Positions 8,985 to 18,630 of a stretch of 64,000 nt of DNA are shown here, piece after piece. The notes under the pieces were generated by a model. It worked only from the letters and a program-made list of their open reading frames with translations, did not search any database and had not been told where the DNA came from. The stretch is from positions 124,001 through 188,000 of the forward strand of contig CALSSA010000001.1 of NCBI GenBank assembly GCA_943788875.1, in the 5' to 3' direction. A program made the translations under genes and the position numbers. Source of the DNA: an uncultured Pseudomonadales bacterium. GTDB taxonomy: Bacteria; Pseudomonadota; Gammaproteobacteria; Pseudomonadales; Porticoccaceae. The first letter of the stretch is position 1. Each line of letters starts with the position of its first letter.

Positions 8985-9075
8985 CCATTCAATCTCCGGC
9001 ATCTATACTTGTAATCAGATTCACCAACACTAACAGGACCTCATGGAGAGCCCTTATGAATAGAAGTAACCATGG

Positions 9076-9588
9076 ATGAAGATTTCAAGCACCCTATTTA
9101 TTACCCTAGTCAGTGCTCTACTGTGCAGTACAGTAATCGCAGCAGAGTTTTATAAATGGACCGATGCCGAAGGCACAGTGCATTACAGCAAACAGCCCCC
9201 GGCAGATACTCAGGCACAGATTATTCGCACCAGCAAGAGCACAGAGCCTCAGCCCGATAAAGAGCCTCAGCCCGATAAGGAGCCTCAGCCAAATGAAGAG
9301 CCTCAGCCGAATAAAAAGCCTCAGCCCGATAAAGAGCCTCAGCCGAATAAAGAGCCTCAGCCCGATAAAGAGCCTCAGCCGAATAAAGAGCCTCAGCAAA
9401 CAGCAGCCCTGCGCGCCATCAACCAACAAACCTGTCAGCGACTACAAACCAAGCTAACCCAGATGCAAAACACCGGGCGAGTTAAACAGCAGGACCCCAA
9501 AACCGGCGCTATCAGATATCTACCTGACGAAGAAAAGCTCGCAAAAATCAGCCAAATAAGACAGTATATTTCCACCAATTGCCGCTAA
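9076..9588 (+). CDS. Secreted DUF4124 protein with Glu-Pro-Gln-Pro repeats
   Basis: 170 residues. Signal peptide MKISSTLFITLVSALLCSTVIA (cut near residue 22-23), then the DUF4124 core EFYKWTDAEGTVHYSKQPP (about 24-45). Eight hexapeptide repeats E-P-Q-P-(D/N)-K follow (57-104), then a helical Gln/Arg/Lys-rich tail. DUF4124 proteins are small periplasmic proteins of unknown function, often with proline-rich linkers. The repeat block probably forms an extended charged spacer and is unstable at DNA level. The start is ATG at 9076; a seven-codon frame, 9056-9079, overlaps it. The next gene begins 34 bases downstream on the same strand. Confidence 0.8.
   Translation: MKISSTLFITLVSALLCSTVIAAEFYKWTDAEGTVHYSKQPPADTQAQIIRTSKSTEPQPDKEPQPDKEPQPNEEPQPNKKPQPDKEPQPNKEPQPDKEPQPNKEPQQTAALRAINQQTCQRLQTKLTQMQNTGRVKQQDPKTGAIRYLPDEEKLAKISQIRQYISTNCR
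9244..9387 (+). repeat. 18-bp in-frame tandem repeat (8 copies)
   Basis: Eight consecutive 18-bp units based on GAGCCTCAGCCCGATAAA, differing mainly in the Asp/Asn codon (CCCGATAAA versus CCGAATAAA), plus a partial ninth at 9388-9396. Units alternate in their second half, which suggests duplication of 36-bp doublets. Being a multiple of three, copy-number change would keep the frame. Confidence 0.97.
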
Positions 9589-9622
9589 TAATAATTAAAA
9601 ATTACCCCCGGGAGTTATCGTC

Positions 9623-11299
9623 ATGAATCCAGTTAAAAGCTATCTGACCGCTCTGCTGCTTACCGCCTTCGCCAGCCTGTTAATCGGCTGCGCAGAACCA
9701 GCCTCACAAGTACTGCTGATAAACAATATTCAGGGTTATAGCTTCGATAATAATCGCCAGCTATTTGAATTTGATTCCATCGCCATAACGAAGGGCAAAG
9801 TTTTGCAGGCCGGCACATCAATCGGCACTAACTATCCAGACGCCAATATTATTGATGGTCAGGGCAAAACATTGATCCCGGGTATTATTGATGCCCATGG
9901 CCATGTCTCCAGTCTAGGATATACCTTGCAGCGCATTGATATTCGTGAGTCAGGCTCTGCTGCAGAGGCCGCTGAAGCTGTGGGCAACTATGCCGCTAAC
10001 AATCGGTACCTCAACTGGATACGCGGCCGCGGCTGGAACCAGGTACTCTGGCCCGACAGACAGTTCCCAACTGCAGCCCAGCTAGATAGTGAAATTAGCG
10101 ATCGGCCAGTCTGGCTCGAACGCATCGACGGTCATGCCGGCTGGGGCAACAGCAGAGCCCTTGAACTGGCAGGCATTACCAGAGATACATTGTCACCAGA
10201 GGGCGGTGAAATACTCAAGGATGCCCAGGGAGAACCCACAGGCGTGCTGATCGACAACGCCATGAGTCTTGTGTCCTCAGTAATTCCAGCTCCTGATCGG
10301 GCAGAAATTGCCGCAGCTCTGGACACTGTTGGCGCCCACCTTCTGAGCCTGGGCATCACCTCGACCCATGATGCAGGCACCACCGCGGCAGAGCATCAAC
10401 TGTATCGGCAACTGGCAGACAAAGGCGAAATGCCCATTCGGGTTTACGGCATGATCTCCTCCACCGAATCCAGCCTCGAACAGATACTGACTGCCGGACA
10501 TAGTGAAGATGAGTATCAGCTTTACAGCGCCCGCAGTATCAAAATCTATACCGATGGCGCTCTCGGCAGCCGCGGTGCAGCCATGCTTGAGCCCTACAGC
10601 GACCGCCCAGGCCACACTGGACTATTGCTCACCAGTGCCGCTCAGCTGCGCAACCTGTTTAAACTGGCCACCGAAGCTGACTTTCAGGTAGCCATCCACG
10701 CTATCGGCGACAAAGGCAATCGCATTGCACTGGACGAAATTGAACATGCATATGCCACCGTAGGTGGTCGCCATCTGCGCCACCGAATCGAGCATTCCCA
10801 GGTGGTCGCAATTGATGATATCCCCAGATTTAAAAGCCTAGATGTCATTCCATCCATGCAGCCCACCCATGCCACCAGCGATATGAATATGGCAGAGAAC
10901 AGAATTGGGAGCGAGCGGCTTAAAGGTGCCTATGCCTGGCGCACCTTTCTCGACCAGGGCAGCATAGTGGTGTCAGGGTCCGACTATCCGGTAGAGCTGG
11001 CAGCCCCCTTTGACGGCATTCATGCGGCAGTTACCCGTCAGAACAAAGCCAACCAACCCGAGGGCGGCTGGCAGCCACAGGAAGCCATGACGATTGAAGA
11101 AGCCATGCGCTCATTCTCAATCGACGCCGCTTGGGGCGCCCATCAGGAGGAAAGCCTCGGTGGCCTGACCCAGGGTAAGTGGGCGGACTTTATTATTATA
11201 GATCAGGATATTTATAACATACCGGCTGAGGATATTTGGAAGACTCAGGTATTGGAAACCTGGTTGGCCGGGGAGTTGGTTTATGCGGCGGGGCCTTGA
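9623..11299 (+). CDS. Amidohydrolase family 3 lipoprotein (YtcJ-like)
   Basis: 558 residues. A lipoprotein signal with lipobox LIGC (Cys at residue 23) places it in the envelope. The metal-dependent hydrolase core shows the first metal ligands in IIDAHGHVSS (about 92) and further ligands in HAIGDKGNR and RIEHSQVV in the second half. A late Asp appears in VVSGSDYPVE. It resembles YtcJ/NfdA-type enzymes (Amidohydro_3), some of which hydrolyse N-substituted formamides. The true substrate is not deducible. It follows the DUF4124 gene by 34 bases and has a ribosome site (GGGAG) before ATG 9623. Confidence 0.85.
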   Translation: MNPVKSYLTALLLTAFASLLIGCAEPASQVLLINNIQGYSFDNNRQLFEFDSIAITKGKVLQAGTSIGTNYPDANIIDGQGKTLIPGIIDAHGHVSSLGYTLQRIDIRESGSAAEAAEAVGNYAANNRYLNWIRGRGWNQVLWPDRQFPTAAQLDSEISDRPVWLERIDGHAGWGNSRALELAGITRDTLSPEGGEILKDAQGEPTGVLIDNAMSLVSSVIPAPDRAEIAAALDTVGAHLLSLGITSTHDAGTTAAEHQLYRQLADKGEMPIRVYGMISSTESSLEQILTAGHSEDEYQLYSARSIKIYTDGALGSRGAAMLEPYSDRPGHTGLLLTSAAQLRNLFKLATEADFQVAIHAIGDKGNRIALDEIEHAYATVGGRHLRHRIEHSQVVAIDDIPRFKSLDVIPSMQPTHATSDMNMAENRIGSERLKGAYAWRTFLDQGSIVVSGSDYPVELAAPFDGIHAAVTRQNKANQPEGGWQPQEAMTIEEAMRSFSIDAAWGAHQEESLGGLTQGKWADFIIIDQDIYNIPAEDIWKTQVLETWLAGELVYAAGP

Positions 11300-11307
11300 T
11301 TTGATAG

Positions 11308-11338
11308 CGATGCTTCGCTGTGCCCAGCTCAGCATGAC
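11308..11338. repeat. Short dispersed intergenic repeat (half-element)
   Basis: The segment GCGATGCTTCGCTGTGCC followed by AGCTCAGCATGACG resembles 21026-21053 (GAGATGTTTCGCTTTGCTC then AACATGACA). On the other strand this reads like the TGTCATGCTGAGC...GCGAAGCATC type of repeat common between bacterial genes. Confidence 0.5.
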
Positions 11339-11364
11339 GCGAATTAGAGGCTGAGCAAGAACAA

Positions 11365-11748
11365 TCAGACCGCGAGCTGCAGCGGGATGGTATTGGCTGT
11401 GCGCTCGACCGTATTTTCCTGATTGAGATAGACCAGTTTGGGCTTATGGGTCGCAGCTTCGGCATCCGAAAGTCCGGCATAAGCGGCGATAATAATGCGG
11501 TCACCAATCTCACATTTGCGCGCCGCAGCGCCGTTCATGGAAATAATGCCAGACCCGGCTTCGGCGGCAATAATATAAGTAGTCAGGCGCTCACCATTGC
11601 TGACATTGTAAATATCAATCTGCTCAAACTCACGCATGCCAGCTAATTCGAGAAGATCGGCATCAATGGCGCAAGAGCCGTCATACCAGAGCTCCGCCTG
11701 AGTGATACAAGCCATATGAAGCTTAGCTTTAAGAAAATTTGATTGCAT
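11365..11748 (-). CDS. panD: Aspartate 1-decarboxylase proenzyme
   Basis: 127 residues, the usual PanD length. It makes beta-alanine for pantothenate. The self-cleavage site Gly-Ser is visible in [11 protein letters not shown] (Ser at residue 26), where serinolysis would yield the pyruvoyl cofactor. Tyr and Lys9 ([10 protein letters not shown]) of the active site are also present. It lies 64 bases downstream of panC on the same strand, with a small GC hairpin (CCCC-ATTT-GGGG) between. panB is not in the window. Confidence 0.96.
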   Translation of the reverse strand: MQSNFLKAKLHMACITQAELWYDGSCAIDADLLELAGMREFEQIDIYNVSNGERLTTYIIAAEAGSGIISMNGAAARKCEIGDRIIIAAYAGLSDAEAATHKPKLVYLNQENTVERTANTIPLQLAV

Positions 11749-11812
11749 AGAAAACTTCCTGTTTTTTTAACCATTGCTATTTAAATAATGCCCCCAAATG
11801 GGGTTTTAGTAC

Positions 11813-12664
11813 CTAGTCCAAAACCACAGACAAGTTATCAATAAGTCTTGCAGCTTCAGTAAACATAGCACCCAGAATAGTAATTTCAAGATCATCATTG
11901 GCAGCGGGGTCCAATGTTTTACTATTACTGATAGTCACATAATCAATGCTAAAGCCAGCCTCGACAATCCTCTGCCTCGCTGACTCTTCAAGCTTATTAA
12001 AATCCTTATTGCCCGATCGTATCTGCTCAGCAATCCATTCCAGACTCTGTTTAAGCACAGTGACTCGTGGACGCTCATCATCAGAGATATAGCTATTTCG
12101 AGAACTCATGGCCAAACCATCTGGCTCACGGTGAATAGGCGCCGAGGTAATTTTCACCGGCATACACAGATCCTCAGCCATGCGACGGATTACCGCCAGC
12201 TGCTGATAATCCTTGATACCAAATATCGCTTCGTCCGGCTGCACAATATTGAATAGCTTACTGACCACAGTGGTCACACCCTCAAAATGCCCCGGGCGGC
12301 TCGCGCCACAGAGAACATCAGTCATGGTCGGGCAAATGACACGACTCTGGGTATCTAGGCCATTGGGATACATTTCAATATCATCTGGATGAAATAGATA
12401 ATCGCAACCAAAGGCACGCAGCTTTTCGCAATCAGACTCATAGGTGCGGGGATACTTGTCCCAGTCTTCATTCAAACCAAACTGCAGTGCATTGACAAAA
12501 ATCGAACAGACCACAATATCATTGCTTTCTCTGGCCTGAGTAATCAGCGCCAAATGGCCATCGTGGAGATTACCCATGGTGGGTACAAAGCCAATACGTA
12601 AACCCTGACGGCGATCTTTATTGAGATCATCCCTAAGCCCACTGACGGTGTGAAAAACCTTCAT
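11813..12664 (-). CDS. panC: Pantothenate synthetase
   Basis: 283 residues. It ligates pantoate and beta-alanine with ATP. The nucleotidyltransferase HIGH-type motif is in [16 protein letters not shown] (about 28-43), and the KMSKS-like region appears as [14 protein letters not shown] near residue 187. Pantoate-binding Gln residues are present in [16 protein letters not shown]. It sits between dnaB and panD on the same strand; 28 bases separate it from the dnaB stop, so transcription may continue from the dnaB side. Confidence 0.95.
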   Translation of the reverse strand: MKVFHTVSGLRDDLNKDRRQGLRIGFVPTMGNLHDGHLALITQARESNDIVVCSIFVNALQFGLNEDWDKYPRTYESDCEKLRAFGCDYLFHPDDIEMYPNGLDTQSRVICPTMTDVLCGASRPGHFEGVTTVVSKLFNIVQPDEAIFGIKDYQQLAVIRRMAEDLCMPVKITSAPIHREPDGLAMSSRNSYISDDERPRVTVLKQSLEWIAEQIRSGNKDFNKLEESARQRIVEAGFSIDYVTISNSKTLDPAANDDLEITILGAMFTEAARLIDNLSVVLD

Positions 12665-12692
12665 TTACAAAGCCTTAAAGTGACTATTTTAT

Positions 12693-14159
12693 CTAGTTGT
12701 CAGCGAAGTGATCGCCAGCCAAATTCTCAAAGCGGGTGTACTTGCCCATAAACATCAAACGGCAGGTACCAATAGGACCATTTCGCTGCTTACCAATAAT
12801 AATCTCAGCAGTGCCCTTATCCGGACTATCCTCGTTGTACACCTCATCGCGGTATATAAAGGTAATGACATCCGCATCCTGCTCAATGGCACCAGATTCG
12901 CGCAGATCCGCATTGACCGGGCGCTTATTGGGTCGCTGTTCTACATTACGACTGAGCTGCGACAGAGCAATCATCGGGCATTCATATTCTCTGGCCAGGC
13001 CTTTTAGCTCACGGGAAATCTGCGAGATCTCCTGCACACGGCCCTCAGAGCCGTTAGTACCGCTCATCAGCTGCAGGTAATCCACCATAATCATGCCGGG
13101 CTGAGCCGCCGCGTACAGCGCCTCAGTGTCCGCTGGAGTATTGGCCCCATGCTCCTGATGCCACTGGGCACGCAACTGCTCTACCCGCTCGCGGGTAAAC
13201 TGCTTGATGCGATTGCGCATCTCCAGAGGGGTAATACCCGCAGAGTCATCAATAAACAGAGGGCGATCTTTAAGCCGCTGAGCTGCACTGCTCAGGCGCG
13301 GCCAATCATCTTCAAGCAAATTACCAGAACGCATTCTGGTGGCATCAATTTTACCGATGGATGACAGCATACGCGTCACCAGACTGCTGGCCGGCATCTC
13401 CAGACTAAACACCAGCACCGGGCGATCCTGGTGCAATGTGGCATGCTCCACCATATTCATGGCAAACGAGGTTTTACCCATAGAGGGTCGACCGGCCACA
13501 ATAATCAGATCCGATTTCTGCCAGCCGCTGGTCATAGCATCCAGATCAGAGAACCCCGTACTCAGGCCAGTGATATCCGCATCGTTTTTAAATAACTCAT
13601 CGAGGCGCTCAACCGCTTCTCGAATCAGCGAGTTAACCTCTTTAAAACCGCCTTTTTTCGGGCGATTTTCAATAATTTCTTGCAGCCGCTTCTCAGCTTC
13701 CTCAAGCAGCTTGGCACTGTCCCAACCCAGGGGATTGTAGCCCTTGCGTACAATATCGCTGGACGCACTGATCAGCTGGCGAACAATAGACCGCTCCAGC
13801 ACAATCTGGGTATAAGCCTTAACATTGGCCGAGCTTGGAGTGTTGTGGGCCAGATCCACCAGATATTCCGCGCCCCCCACAGCAGTCAACTCATTGGAGT
13901 TCTGCAGAGATTCGGTCAGAGTAATGGGATCAAAGGGTTGGCCATCTGCCGACAACCGCGACATAGCGGTAAAGATCAGCTGGTGATCACTGCTGTAGAA
14001 GTCGCTGTCGCTAAGGATTTCGGCAATAGAGTCAAAGGCATCATTTTTCAGCATCAACCCACCGAGTACCGCCTGCTCTGCCTCAATAGAATGGGGCAGC
14101 GGCTGACTGATAGTAGGTTCTGCAAAAAGCGCTTCGTTCATGCCGTTATTTCGACCCAT
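12693..14159 (-). CDS. dnaB: Replicative DNA helicase
   Basis: 488 residues, the hexameric replication-fork helicase. The N-terminal DnaB domain (about 20-120; PHSIEAEQAVLGGLML) binds primase and the loader. The C-terminal RecA-like ATPase has Walker A GRPSMGKTSFAMNM (about 222), Walker B MIMVDYLQLMSG (about 355), and the DnaB motif SRELKGLAREYECPMIALSQL. The start is uncertain: ATG 14159 or ATG 14141, neither with a strong ribosome site. The window order dnaB-rplI-DUF2232-rpsR-rpsF is classic in gammaproteobacteria. A terminator lies between rplI and dnaB, so dnaB likely has its own promoter. No intein is present. Confidence 0.96.
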   Translation of the reverse strand: MGRNNGMNEALFAEPTISQPLPHSIEAEQAVLGGLMLKNDAFDSIAEILSDSDFYSSDHQLIFTAMSRLSADGQPFDPITLTESLQNSNELTAVGGAEYLVDLAHNTPSSANVKAYTQIVLERSIVRQLISASSDIVRKGYNPLGWDSAKLLEEAEKRLQEIIENRPKKGGFKEVNSLIREAVERLDELFKNDADITGLSTGFSDLDAMTSGWQKSDLIIVAGRPSMGKTSFAMNMVEHATLHQDRPVLVFSLEMPASSLVTRMLSSIGKIDATRMRSGNLLEDDWPRLSSAAQRLKDRPLFIDDSAGITPLEMRNRIKQFTRERVEQLRAQWHQEHGANTPADTEALYAAAQPGMIMVDYLQLMSGTNGSEGRVQEISQISRELKGLAREYECPMIALSQLSRNVEQRPNKRPVNADLRESGAIEQDADVITFIYRDEVYNEDSPDKGTAEIIIGKQRNGPIGTCRLMFMGKYTRFENLAGDHFADN

Positions 14160-14210
14160 AGTTAGCTGTAGTAGTCAGCTGTAAAAGTGATAGGTTTAAC
14201 CGCCGCCAAA

Positions 14211-14250
14211 TACAAAAACGGCACTGCATCTTATTAAGAAGCAGTGCCGT
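14211..14250 (-). terminator. Rho-independent terminator of the rpsF-rplI operon
   Basis: Minus strand ACGGCACTGC/GCAGTGCCGT, a perfect 10-bp stem with a 13-base loop, followed by TTTTGTA. It is 50 bases after the rplI stop. Confidence 0.88.
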
Positions 14251-14301
14251 TATGCAAATACTTTGCAGCGAGTAAGCTGGGATCAGCTCAACCAGCAAAA
14301 A

Positions 14302-14751
14302 TTATTCTGCTTCAATAACCACAGTGACAGATTCGGTCACATCAGAGTGCAGTTGAACTTCAACAGCAAACTCACCAACATGGCGCAGCGCACCTTCAGG
14401 CAAATTAATTTCACTCTTAGTAATTTCGCCGCCAGCAGCGTTGATTGCAGCTTCCAGTTCGCGGGTACCCACAGAACCGAACAGCTTGCCTTCATCACCA
14501 GCGATAGCACTGATAGTCACAGTACCAATCTCTGCCAGTTTAGCAGCACGGCCAGTAGCTCCAGCTAATTTAGCATCAGCAGCAGCTTCCAAACCCGCAC
14601 GACGGGATTCAAAATCAGCAATATTGGCTTCAGTAGCGAATACAGCCTTGCCCTGAGGAATCAGGTAGTTGCGGCCAAAGCCCGCTTTAACATTAGCAGT
14701 GTCGCCAATGCCGCCCAATTTACCTAGTTTTTCCAGAAGAATAACTTCCAT
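14302..14751 (-). CDS. rplI: 50S ribosomal protein L9
   Basis: 149 residues. The N-terminal rRNA-binding domain starts [20 protein letters not shown] and continues [15 protein letters not shown], the L9 signature. A long connecting helix rich in alanine and glutamate (about 45-75) leads to a C-terminal domain ending [12 protein letters not shown]. Last gene of the rpsF-rpsR-DUF2232-rplI cluster and followed by a strong terminator. Confidence 0.97.
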   Translation of the reverse strand: MEVILLEKLGKLGGIGDTANVKAGFGRNYLIPQGKAVFATEANIADFESRRAGLEAAADAKLAGATGRAAKLAEIGTVTISAIAGDEGKLFGSVGTRELEAAINAAGGEITKSEINLPEGALRHVGEFAVEVQLHSDVTESVTVVIEAE

Positions 14752-14780
14752 CTCAATAACCTCTTGTTAACCATCTCTGC

Positions 14781-15662
14781 CTATTGATCGCGGTCTTCAC
14801 GCGCCGCCAATCTTAAGCGTAAATTCAAAATGCTGTCAGCAATACCCAGTCCAACCAACAAGCCACCTATTAAAGGGCCGGAAACCACCAGCCCTACATA
14901 CATAAATACTAACCACTGCCTACCTTGAGATAACGCCTTGACCCCAAAGTGCACCAGAGACACACCAGATATCAGCAGCGGCAATGCCATCGTCTCAGCC
15001 CAAAACCTGAAGTCACCGGGCAGATACAGCAACAGCGTAAATGCCAACAATGAACCTCCAGCAACCCTAATATCAAGCCTTAGGTTGCGGAACTCTTCGC
15101 CAAACCCACCAGGGTTGTAGAGCATCGCCTGCCACCAACGGGACACCAGCAAACTCACAATGGCACTGACAGACAACATCAGAGCAACCAGACCCAGTAT
15201 CAGTGGTCGGGTAGGAACCACAGGCTCCTTGCCTGGATTCTGTTCTCCAGTCTGACCTGCTGCAATCTCAGCAAACATGCCACTGATCTTCTCTAACAGC
15301 ACATCTATCTCAGCACTGAGCAGTGCAGCGGAACCCAGAGCAACTGCAATGGCAACCAACATCGAAGCCAAAATTGTCATCTGCCATGAACTGGTCAGTC
15401 TCAACACATTGGCCGAGACCACCATCATCAGCAGCGACACCACAGAGACTAAGGTGAGCAAACCACCGCCCTGACCAAAGTAGTAACTTGCCAATGACGG
15501 CAGAGCCGCCCAAAGCAAAATCACTAGTCCTTCGGTACTGCCTTTGCGCAGTGTCACCAGTCCTATAGTAGCCGGACTAACAAACGGGAAAAAAGTCCCC
15601 ATCAAGGCTACAAAGCAGGCCTGTGCACGCCCGCGCATAATAAACTCAGCTAGGGCACGCAA
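14781..15662 (-). CDS. DUF2232 multi-pass membrane protein
   Basis: 293 residues with about eight hydrophobic helices spread over the length and only short loops (one acidic loop near residues 125-145). Position between rpsR and rplI matches the conserved membrane protein found there in Pseudomonas and relatives (DUF2232). No enzymatic motif is visible and the function is unknown. Twelve bases separate it from rpsR and 29 from rplI, so it is part of the ribosomal operon. Confidence 0.8.
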   Translation of the reverse strand: MRALAEFIMRGRAQACFVALMGTFFPFVSPATIGLVTLRKGSTEGLVILLWAALPSLASYYFGQGGGLLTLVSVVSLLMMVVSANVLRLTSSWQMTILASMLVAIAVALGSAALLSAEIDVLLEKISGMFAEIAAGQTGEQNPGKEPVVPTRPLILGLVALMLSVSAIVSLLVSRWWQAMLYNPGGFGEEFRNLRLDIRVAGGSLLAFTLLLYLPGDFRFWAETMALPLLISGVSLVHFGVKALSQGRQWLVFMYVGLVVSGPLIGGLLVGLGIADSILNLRLRLAAREDRDQ

Positions 15663-15674
15663 TGGTATTCCTAA

Positions 15675-15902
15675 TTACTTATGGCTATCTGTGTAAGGCA
15701 ACAGCGCAATATAACGAGCGCGCTTGATGGCTTCAGACAGCTCGCGCTGATAGCGCGCCTTGGTACCAGTGATACGGCTAGGAACGATCTTGCCGCTCTC
15801 AGACACATAACCTTTCAAGGTATCTAAATCTTTATAATCGATTTCAGTGGCGCCTTCGGCGGTGAAACGACAAAATTTTCTACGACGTACAAATCTAGCC
15901 AT
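15675..15902 (-). CDS. rpsR: 30S ribosomal protein S18
   Basis: 75 residues: [17 protein letters not shown] opening and the rRNA-binding core [21 protein letters not shown]. After Met removal the N-terminal residue is alanine, the substrate of RimI, whose gene is also in this window. Two bases separate it from the rpsF stop. Confidence 0.98.
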   Translation of the reverse strand: MARFVRRRKFCRFTAEGATEIDYKDLDTLKGYVSESGKIVPSRITGTKARYQRELSEAIKRARYIALLPYTDSHK

Positions 15903-15904
15903 GA

Positions 15905-16408
15905 TTATTCTCCTTTATCCGCTTCAGCAGTTTCGTCTGCTGCTGGTGCTTCTGCAGCAGCTTCTTCAACTGCAGGTGCCTCTTCAACCGCAGGTGCCTG
16001 GGCGGCATCAGCAGCAGCTTTAGCTTCATCAGCCTTGGCTTTAGCAGCGTTGCGACGTTCGCGGGCTTCTTTGTCCGCTTTCTCAGCATTTTCCTGCTTC
16101 ATGATCGGTGATTCAGCAGTAACAGCCTCATCGCGACGGATAACCATGCTGCGTAAAACGGCATCGTTGTAACGGAAAGTGGAGTTCAACTCATCGAGCA
16201 CTTCCTGACCGCATTCGATATTCATCAGGACGTAATGAGCTTTGTGAATTTTGTTGATAGGGTAAGCCAGTTGACGACGGCCCCAGTCTTCTAACCTGTG
16301 GACGGTGCCGTTACCAGCTGCAACAGATGCAGAGTAACGCTCAACCATACCGCTAACCTGTTCGCTTTGGTCTGGATGGACCAGGAACACTATTTCGTAG
16401 TGACGCAT
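15905..16408 (-). CDS. rpsF: 30S ribosomal protein S6 with long Ala/Glu-rich tail
   Basis: 167 residues from ATG 16408 (ribosome site GAGGAG, start [17 protein letters not shown]). The S6 ferredoxin-like domain occupies about residues 1-100. The tail of about 60 residues is made almost only of Ala, Glu, Lys, Asp and Pro. E. coli S6 has a short acidic tail extended by RimK with glutamates; this tail is much longer and ends ADKGE. An upstream ATG at 16441 would add a non-conserved [11 protein letters not shown] and is rejected. First gene of the operon. Confidence 0.95.
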   Translation of the reverse strand: MRHYEIVFLVHPDQSEQVSGMVERYSASVAAGNGTVHRLEDWGRRQLAYPINKIHKAHYVLMNIECGQEVLDELNSTFRYNDAVLRSMVIRRDEAVTAESPIMKQENAEKADKEARERRNAAKAKADEAKAAADAAQAPAVEEAPAVEEAAAEAPAADETAEADKGE

Positions 16409-16605
16409 TGTATCTCCTCGTGGATTTAAAAGTCTCCCCATCGGCCATTTAGCTATCAGGGTAAGACAAGGAGTGCCCGTACAACGTAAACTTTTTAAAA
16501 ATTCGTACGGACGCTTTGTGGCGCGGGATTATAGAGAGTTGCAGCCCGGGTTGCAATAGAGTTTTAACGCCGTAAATATGTGCTTGAAAGCCGCGTTTAA
16601 AAGGC

Positions 16606-17193
16606 CTATTTACCTGGCTGTGAAAACTCCCGAGCAAGAATGACCACAGAACCCACATTGCTGCGCTGCTGCTTAAGCATCAACGTGATCGCCATCTCCT
16701 CAAATGCCACCAGCACATGGAACATAATCACCAGACGGAAGAAGTCATCCGCCGCATACAGAATCAGCACATAATAAGCAGGCGCAATCAATACCGCAGC
16801 AGCTTTAGCACCCCAGGTATGGTAGCTGGGATAGGCGCCAAACTTACGCAGCGCCAGTGCCACAGGCACAGTAAACGACAGCATAGCGGCAAACAGATAG
16901 GCGGCCTGCTCAGCAAATATCGCCGGCCAGATAAGATAGAGCCCCAGAATCATGCTGGCATAGGTAAGCACATCTCCCCAGCTATCCAGCTTGGCACCCA
17001 GTTCAGAGGTCTGATTGAGCTTGCGCGCCAGATAACCATCCAGCACATCACTAATCAGAGAGATCACCAGAATCAACAAAAACACATCAGCCTGACCAGC
17101 CAGAGCAAGACCTACAAGCACAGGCACCAGACCCAGACGCAACAGGCTCAACATATTAGGTATCGAGTAAATAGTAGCCCCCCAAATTTGCAT
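16606..17193 (-). CDS. CDP-alcohol phosphatidyltransferase (PgsA-like)
   Basis: 195-residue membrane protein with the CDP-alcohol phosphotransferase signature near residues 48-75: SDVLDGYLARKLNQTSELG followed by AKLDSWGD, giving all four catalytic aspartates. Five or six hydrophobic helices surround it. The start IYSIPNMLSLLRLGLVPVLV is typical of PgsA-type phosphatidylglycerophosphate synthases. The protein is close in length to PgsA (~185) but may be a second paralogue, so the substrate alcohol is not certain. Monocistronic, between rpsF and rlmB, all on the minus strand. Confidence 0.8.
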   Translation of the reverse strand: MQIWGATIYSIPNMLSLLRLGLVPVLVGLALAGQADVFLLILVISLISDVLDGYLARKLNQTSELGAKLDSWGDVLTYASMILGLYLIWPAIFAEQAAYLFAAMLSFTVPVALALRKFGAYPSYHTWGAKAAAVLIAPAYYVLILYAADDFFRLVIMFHVLVAFEEMAITLMLKQQRSNVGSVVILAREFSQPGK

Positions 17194-17328
17194 AACTAAC
17201 TCCCTTTTAGCTCAGTACAAAAATCCCTTTGTACTATGTCTCTATACTAACTTCATACTATTTAAGATTAGCTGCTAGTCAACCAAAAATACAACCATCC
17301 AGATCAACTAGAGATCAAACCACCCAGC

Positions 17329-18060
17329 CTAAATTCGGCGCTGACGCACTACTTCGAACAAACAGACACCAGTCGCCACCGACACATTGAGACTACTGAC
17401 CTCACCCGCCATCGGCAATTTAGCCAAAAAATCACACTGTTTGCGAGTCAACTGGCGCATACCAGAACCCTCAGCCCCCATGACCAACACCAGAGGCCCA
17501 GTTAAATCCAGATCATAGATAAACTGTTCCGCCTCACCAGCAGTGCCCACCACCCAAGCCCCCTGCTGCTGCAGCTTCTCCAGAGTGCGACTGAGATTGG
17601 TCACCATAATCAGCGGCACCGTTTCCGCAGCACCGCAGGCCACCTTAGTCACCACCGGCGTCAAGCCTACAGAATTATCCTTGGGCACAATCACCCCATG
17701 AACACCAGCACCATCCGCCGAACGCAGACAGGCGCCTAAATTATGCGGGTCAGTCACCCCATCCAGCATCAGGAAAAATGCCTCTTTGCCTTTTTCCTCC
17801 GCCAGCTTTAACAGATAGTTTTCATCATGGGTCTCACCGGGATTGCACAGCGCCATTACCCCCTGATGGCGACCCTCAGCTCTTTTATCCAGCTGCTTAA
17901 CCGTCGCCCATTGCAGGGCCACACCATGCTGTTCAGCCAGCTTGTGGATTTTTTGCAAGCGGTCGTCTTGCCGCCCGCGCTGCACATGCAACTCACGCAC
18001 CCGGCCCGGAGCCGACTTAAGCATGGTCTGCACCGCATGAATACCGTAAATCCAATCCAC
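17329..18060 (-). CDS. rlmB: 23S rRNA (guanosine-2'-O-)-methyltransferase
   Basis: 243-residue SPOUT methyltransferase that modifies G2251 of 23S rRNA. The N-terminal substrate-binding domain starts WIYGIHAVQTMLKSAPGRV. The C-terminal trefoil-knot domain has motif 1 DGVTDPHNLGACLRSADGAG (about 102), motif 2 VLVMGAEGSGMRQLTRKQCD, and motif 3 LPMAGEVSSLNVSVATGVCL, where the cofactor binds. Divergent from the RDD gene across a 94-base promoter region. Confidence 0.95.
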   Translation of the reverse strand: MDWIYGIHAVQTMLKSAPGRVRELHVQRGRQDDRLQKIHKLAEQHGVALQWATVKQLDKRAEGRHQGVMALCNPGETHDENYLLKLAEEKGKEAFFLMLDGVTDPHNLGACLRSADGAGVHGVIVPKDNSVGLTPVVTKVACGAAETVPLIMVTNLSRTLEKLQQQGAWVVGTAGEAEQFIYDLDLTGPLVLVMGAEGSGMRQLTRKQCDFLAKLPMAGEVSSLNVSVATGVCLFEVVRQRRI

Positions 18061-18154
18061 AAAGCTCTCCTAAGCACTGATAACAAAATCGTCGATTGCG
18101 CATTGTACTGGCTTTAGGCAAAATCCCAGCATAAATAATCCGGACCACACACAA

Positions 18155-18616
18155 ATGATCGAGCCATTACCCACAGCCAACCTAATGCGACGACTGGCTG
18201 CATTAATCTATGATGTCTTCCTGCTGTTCGCCATAACACTGACCTATGGCGGGCTGCTCACCATCATAAAAATAATAATTAACGGCCCGGAGAATATAGA
18301 ATCCATACAGCCAGGTTTGGCAGAGCAATTGCTCAGTATGGCCGGCTGGTTTATCGCCCTCGGCGGCTACTACTTTATCTGCTGGCGCAAACAGGGGCAG
18401 ACATTAGGTATGAAAGCCTGGCGCATTCGACTGCAGCAAGCCGATGGTGCCATGGCCAGCCCAGAGCAATGCATCCAGCGCTGCGGCTTGGCGCCGCTAT
18501 CCCTATTAATGCTGGGCATAGGCTATCTATGGCTGCTGTGGCCAAAAGCCACAGGCTGCCTGCATGATATTCTGACCCAAACTCAAGTAGTGGTAATACC
18601 CAAAGAAAAAAAATAA
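18155..18616 (+). CDS. RDD-family membrane protein
   Basis: 153 residues with three to four hydrophobic helices. The RDD motif is in the N-terminal helix ([18 protein letters not shown]) and the second conserved segment is [21 protein letters not shown] proteins are small inner-membrane proteins of largely unknown role; some have been proposed as ion antiporters. It is 14 bases upstream of glpK on the same strand. A functional link with glycerol uptake is possible but not shown by the sequence; no glpF aquaporin is nearby. Confidence 0.85.
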   Translation: MIEPLPTANLMRRLAALIYDVFLLFAITLTYGGLLTIIKIIINGPENIESIQPGLAEQLLSMAGWFIALGGYYFICWRKQGQTLGMKAWRIRLQQADGAMASPEQCIQRCGLAPLSLLMLGIGYLWLLWPKATGCLHDILTQTQVVVIPKEKK

Positions 18617-18630
18617 CAGGACTACAGCCT

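Noticed and set aside
16449-16658. A 69-codon minus-strand frame between rpsF and the PgsA-like gene
   Set aside because: It overlaps the end of the PgsA-like gene in another frame and shows no domain or start signal.
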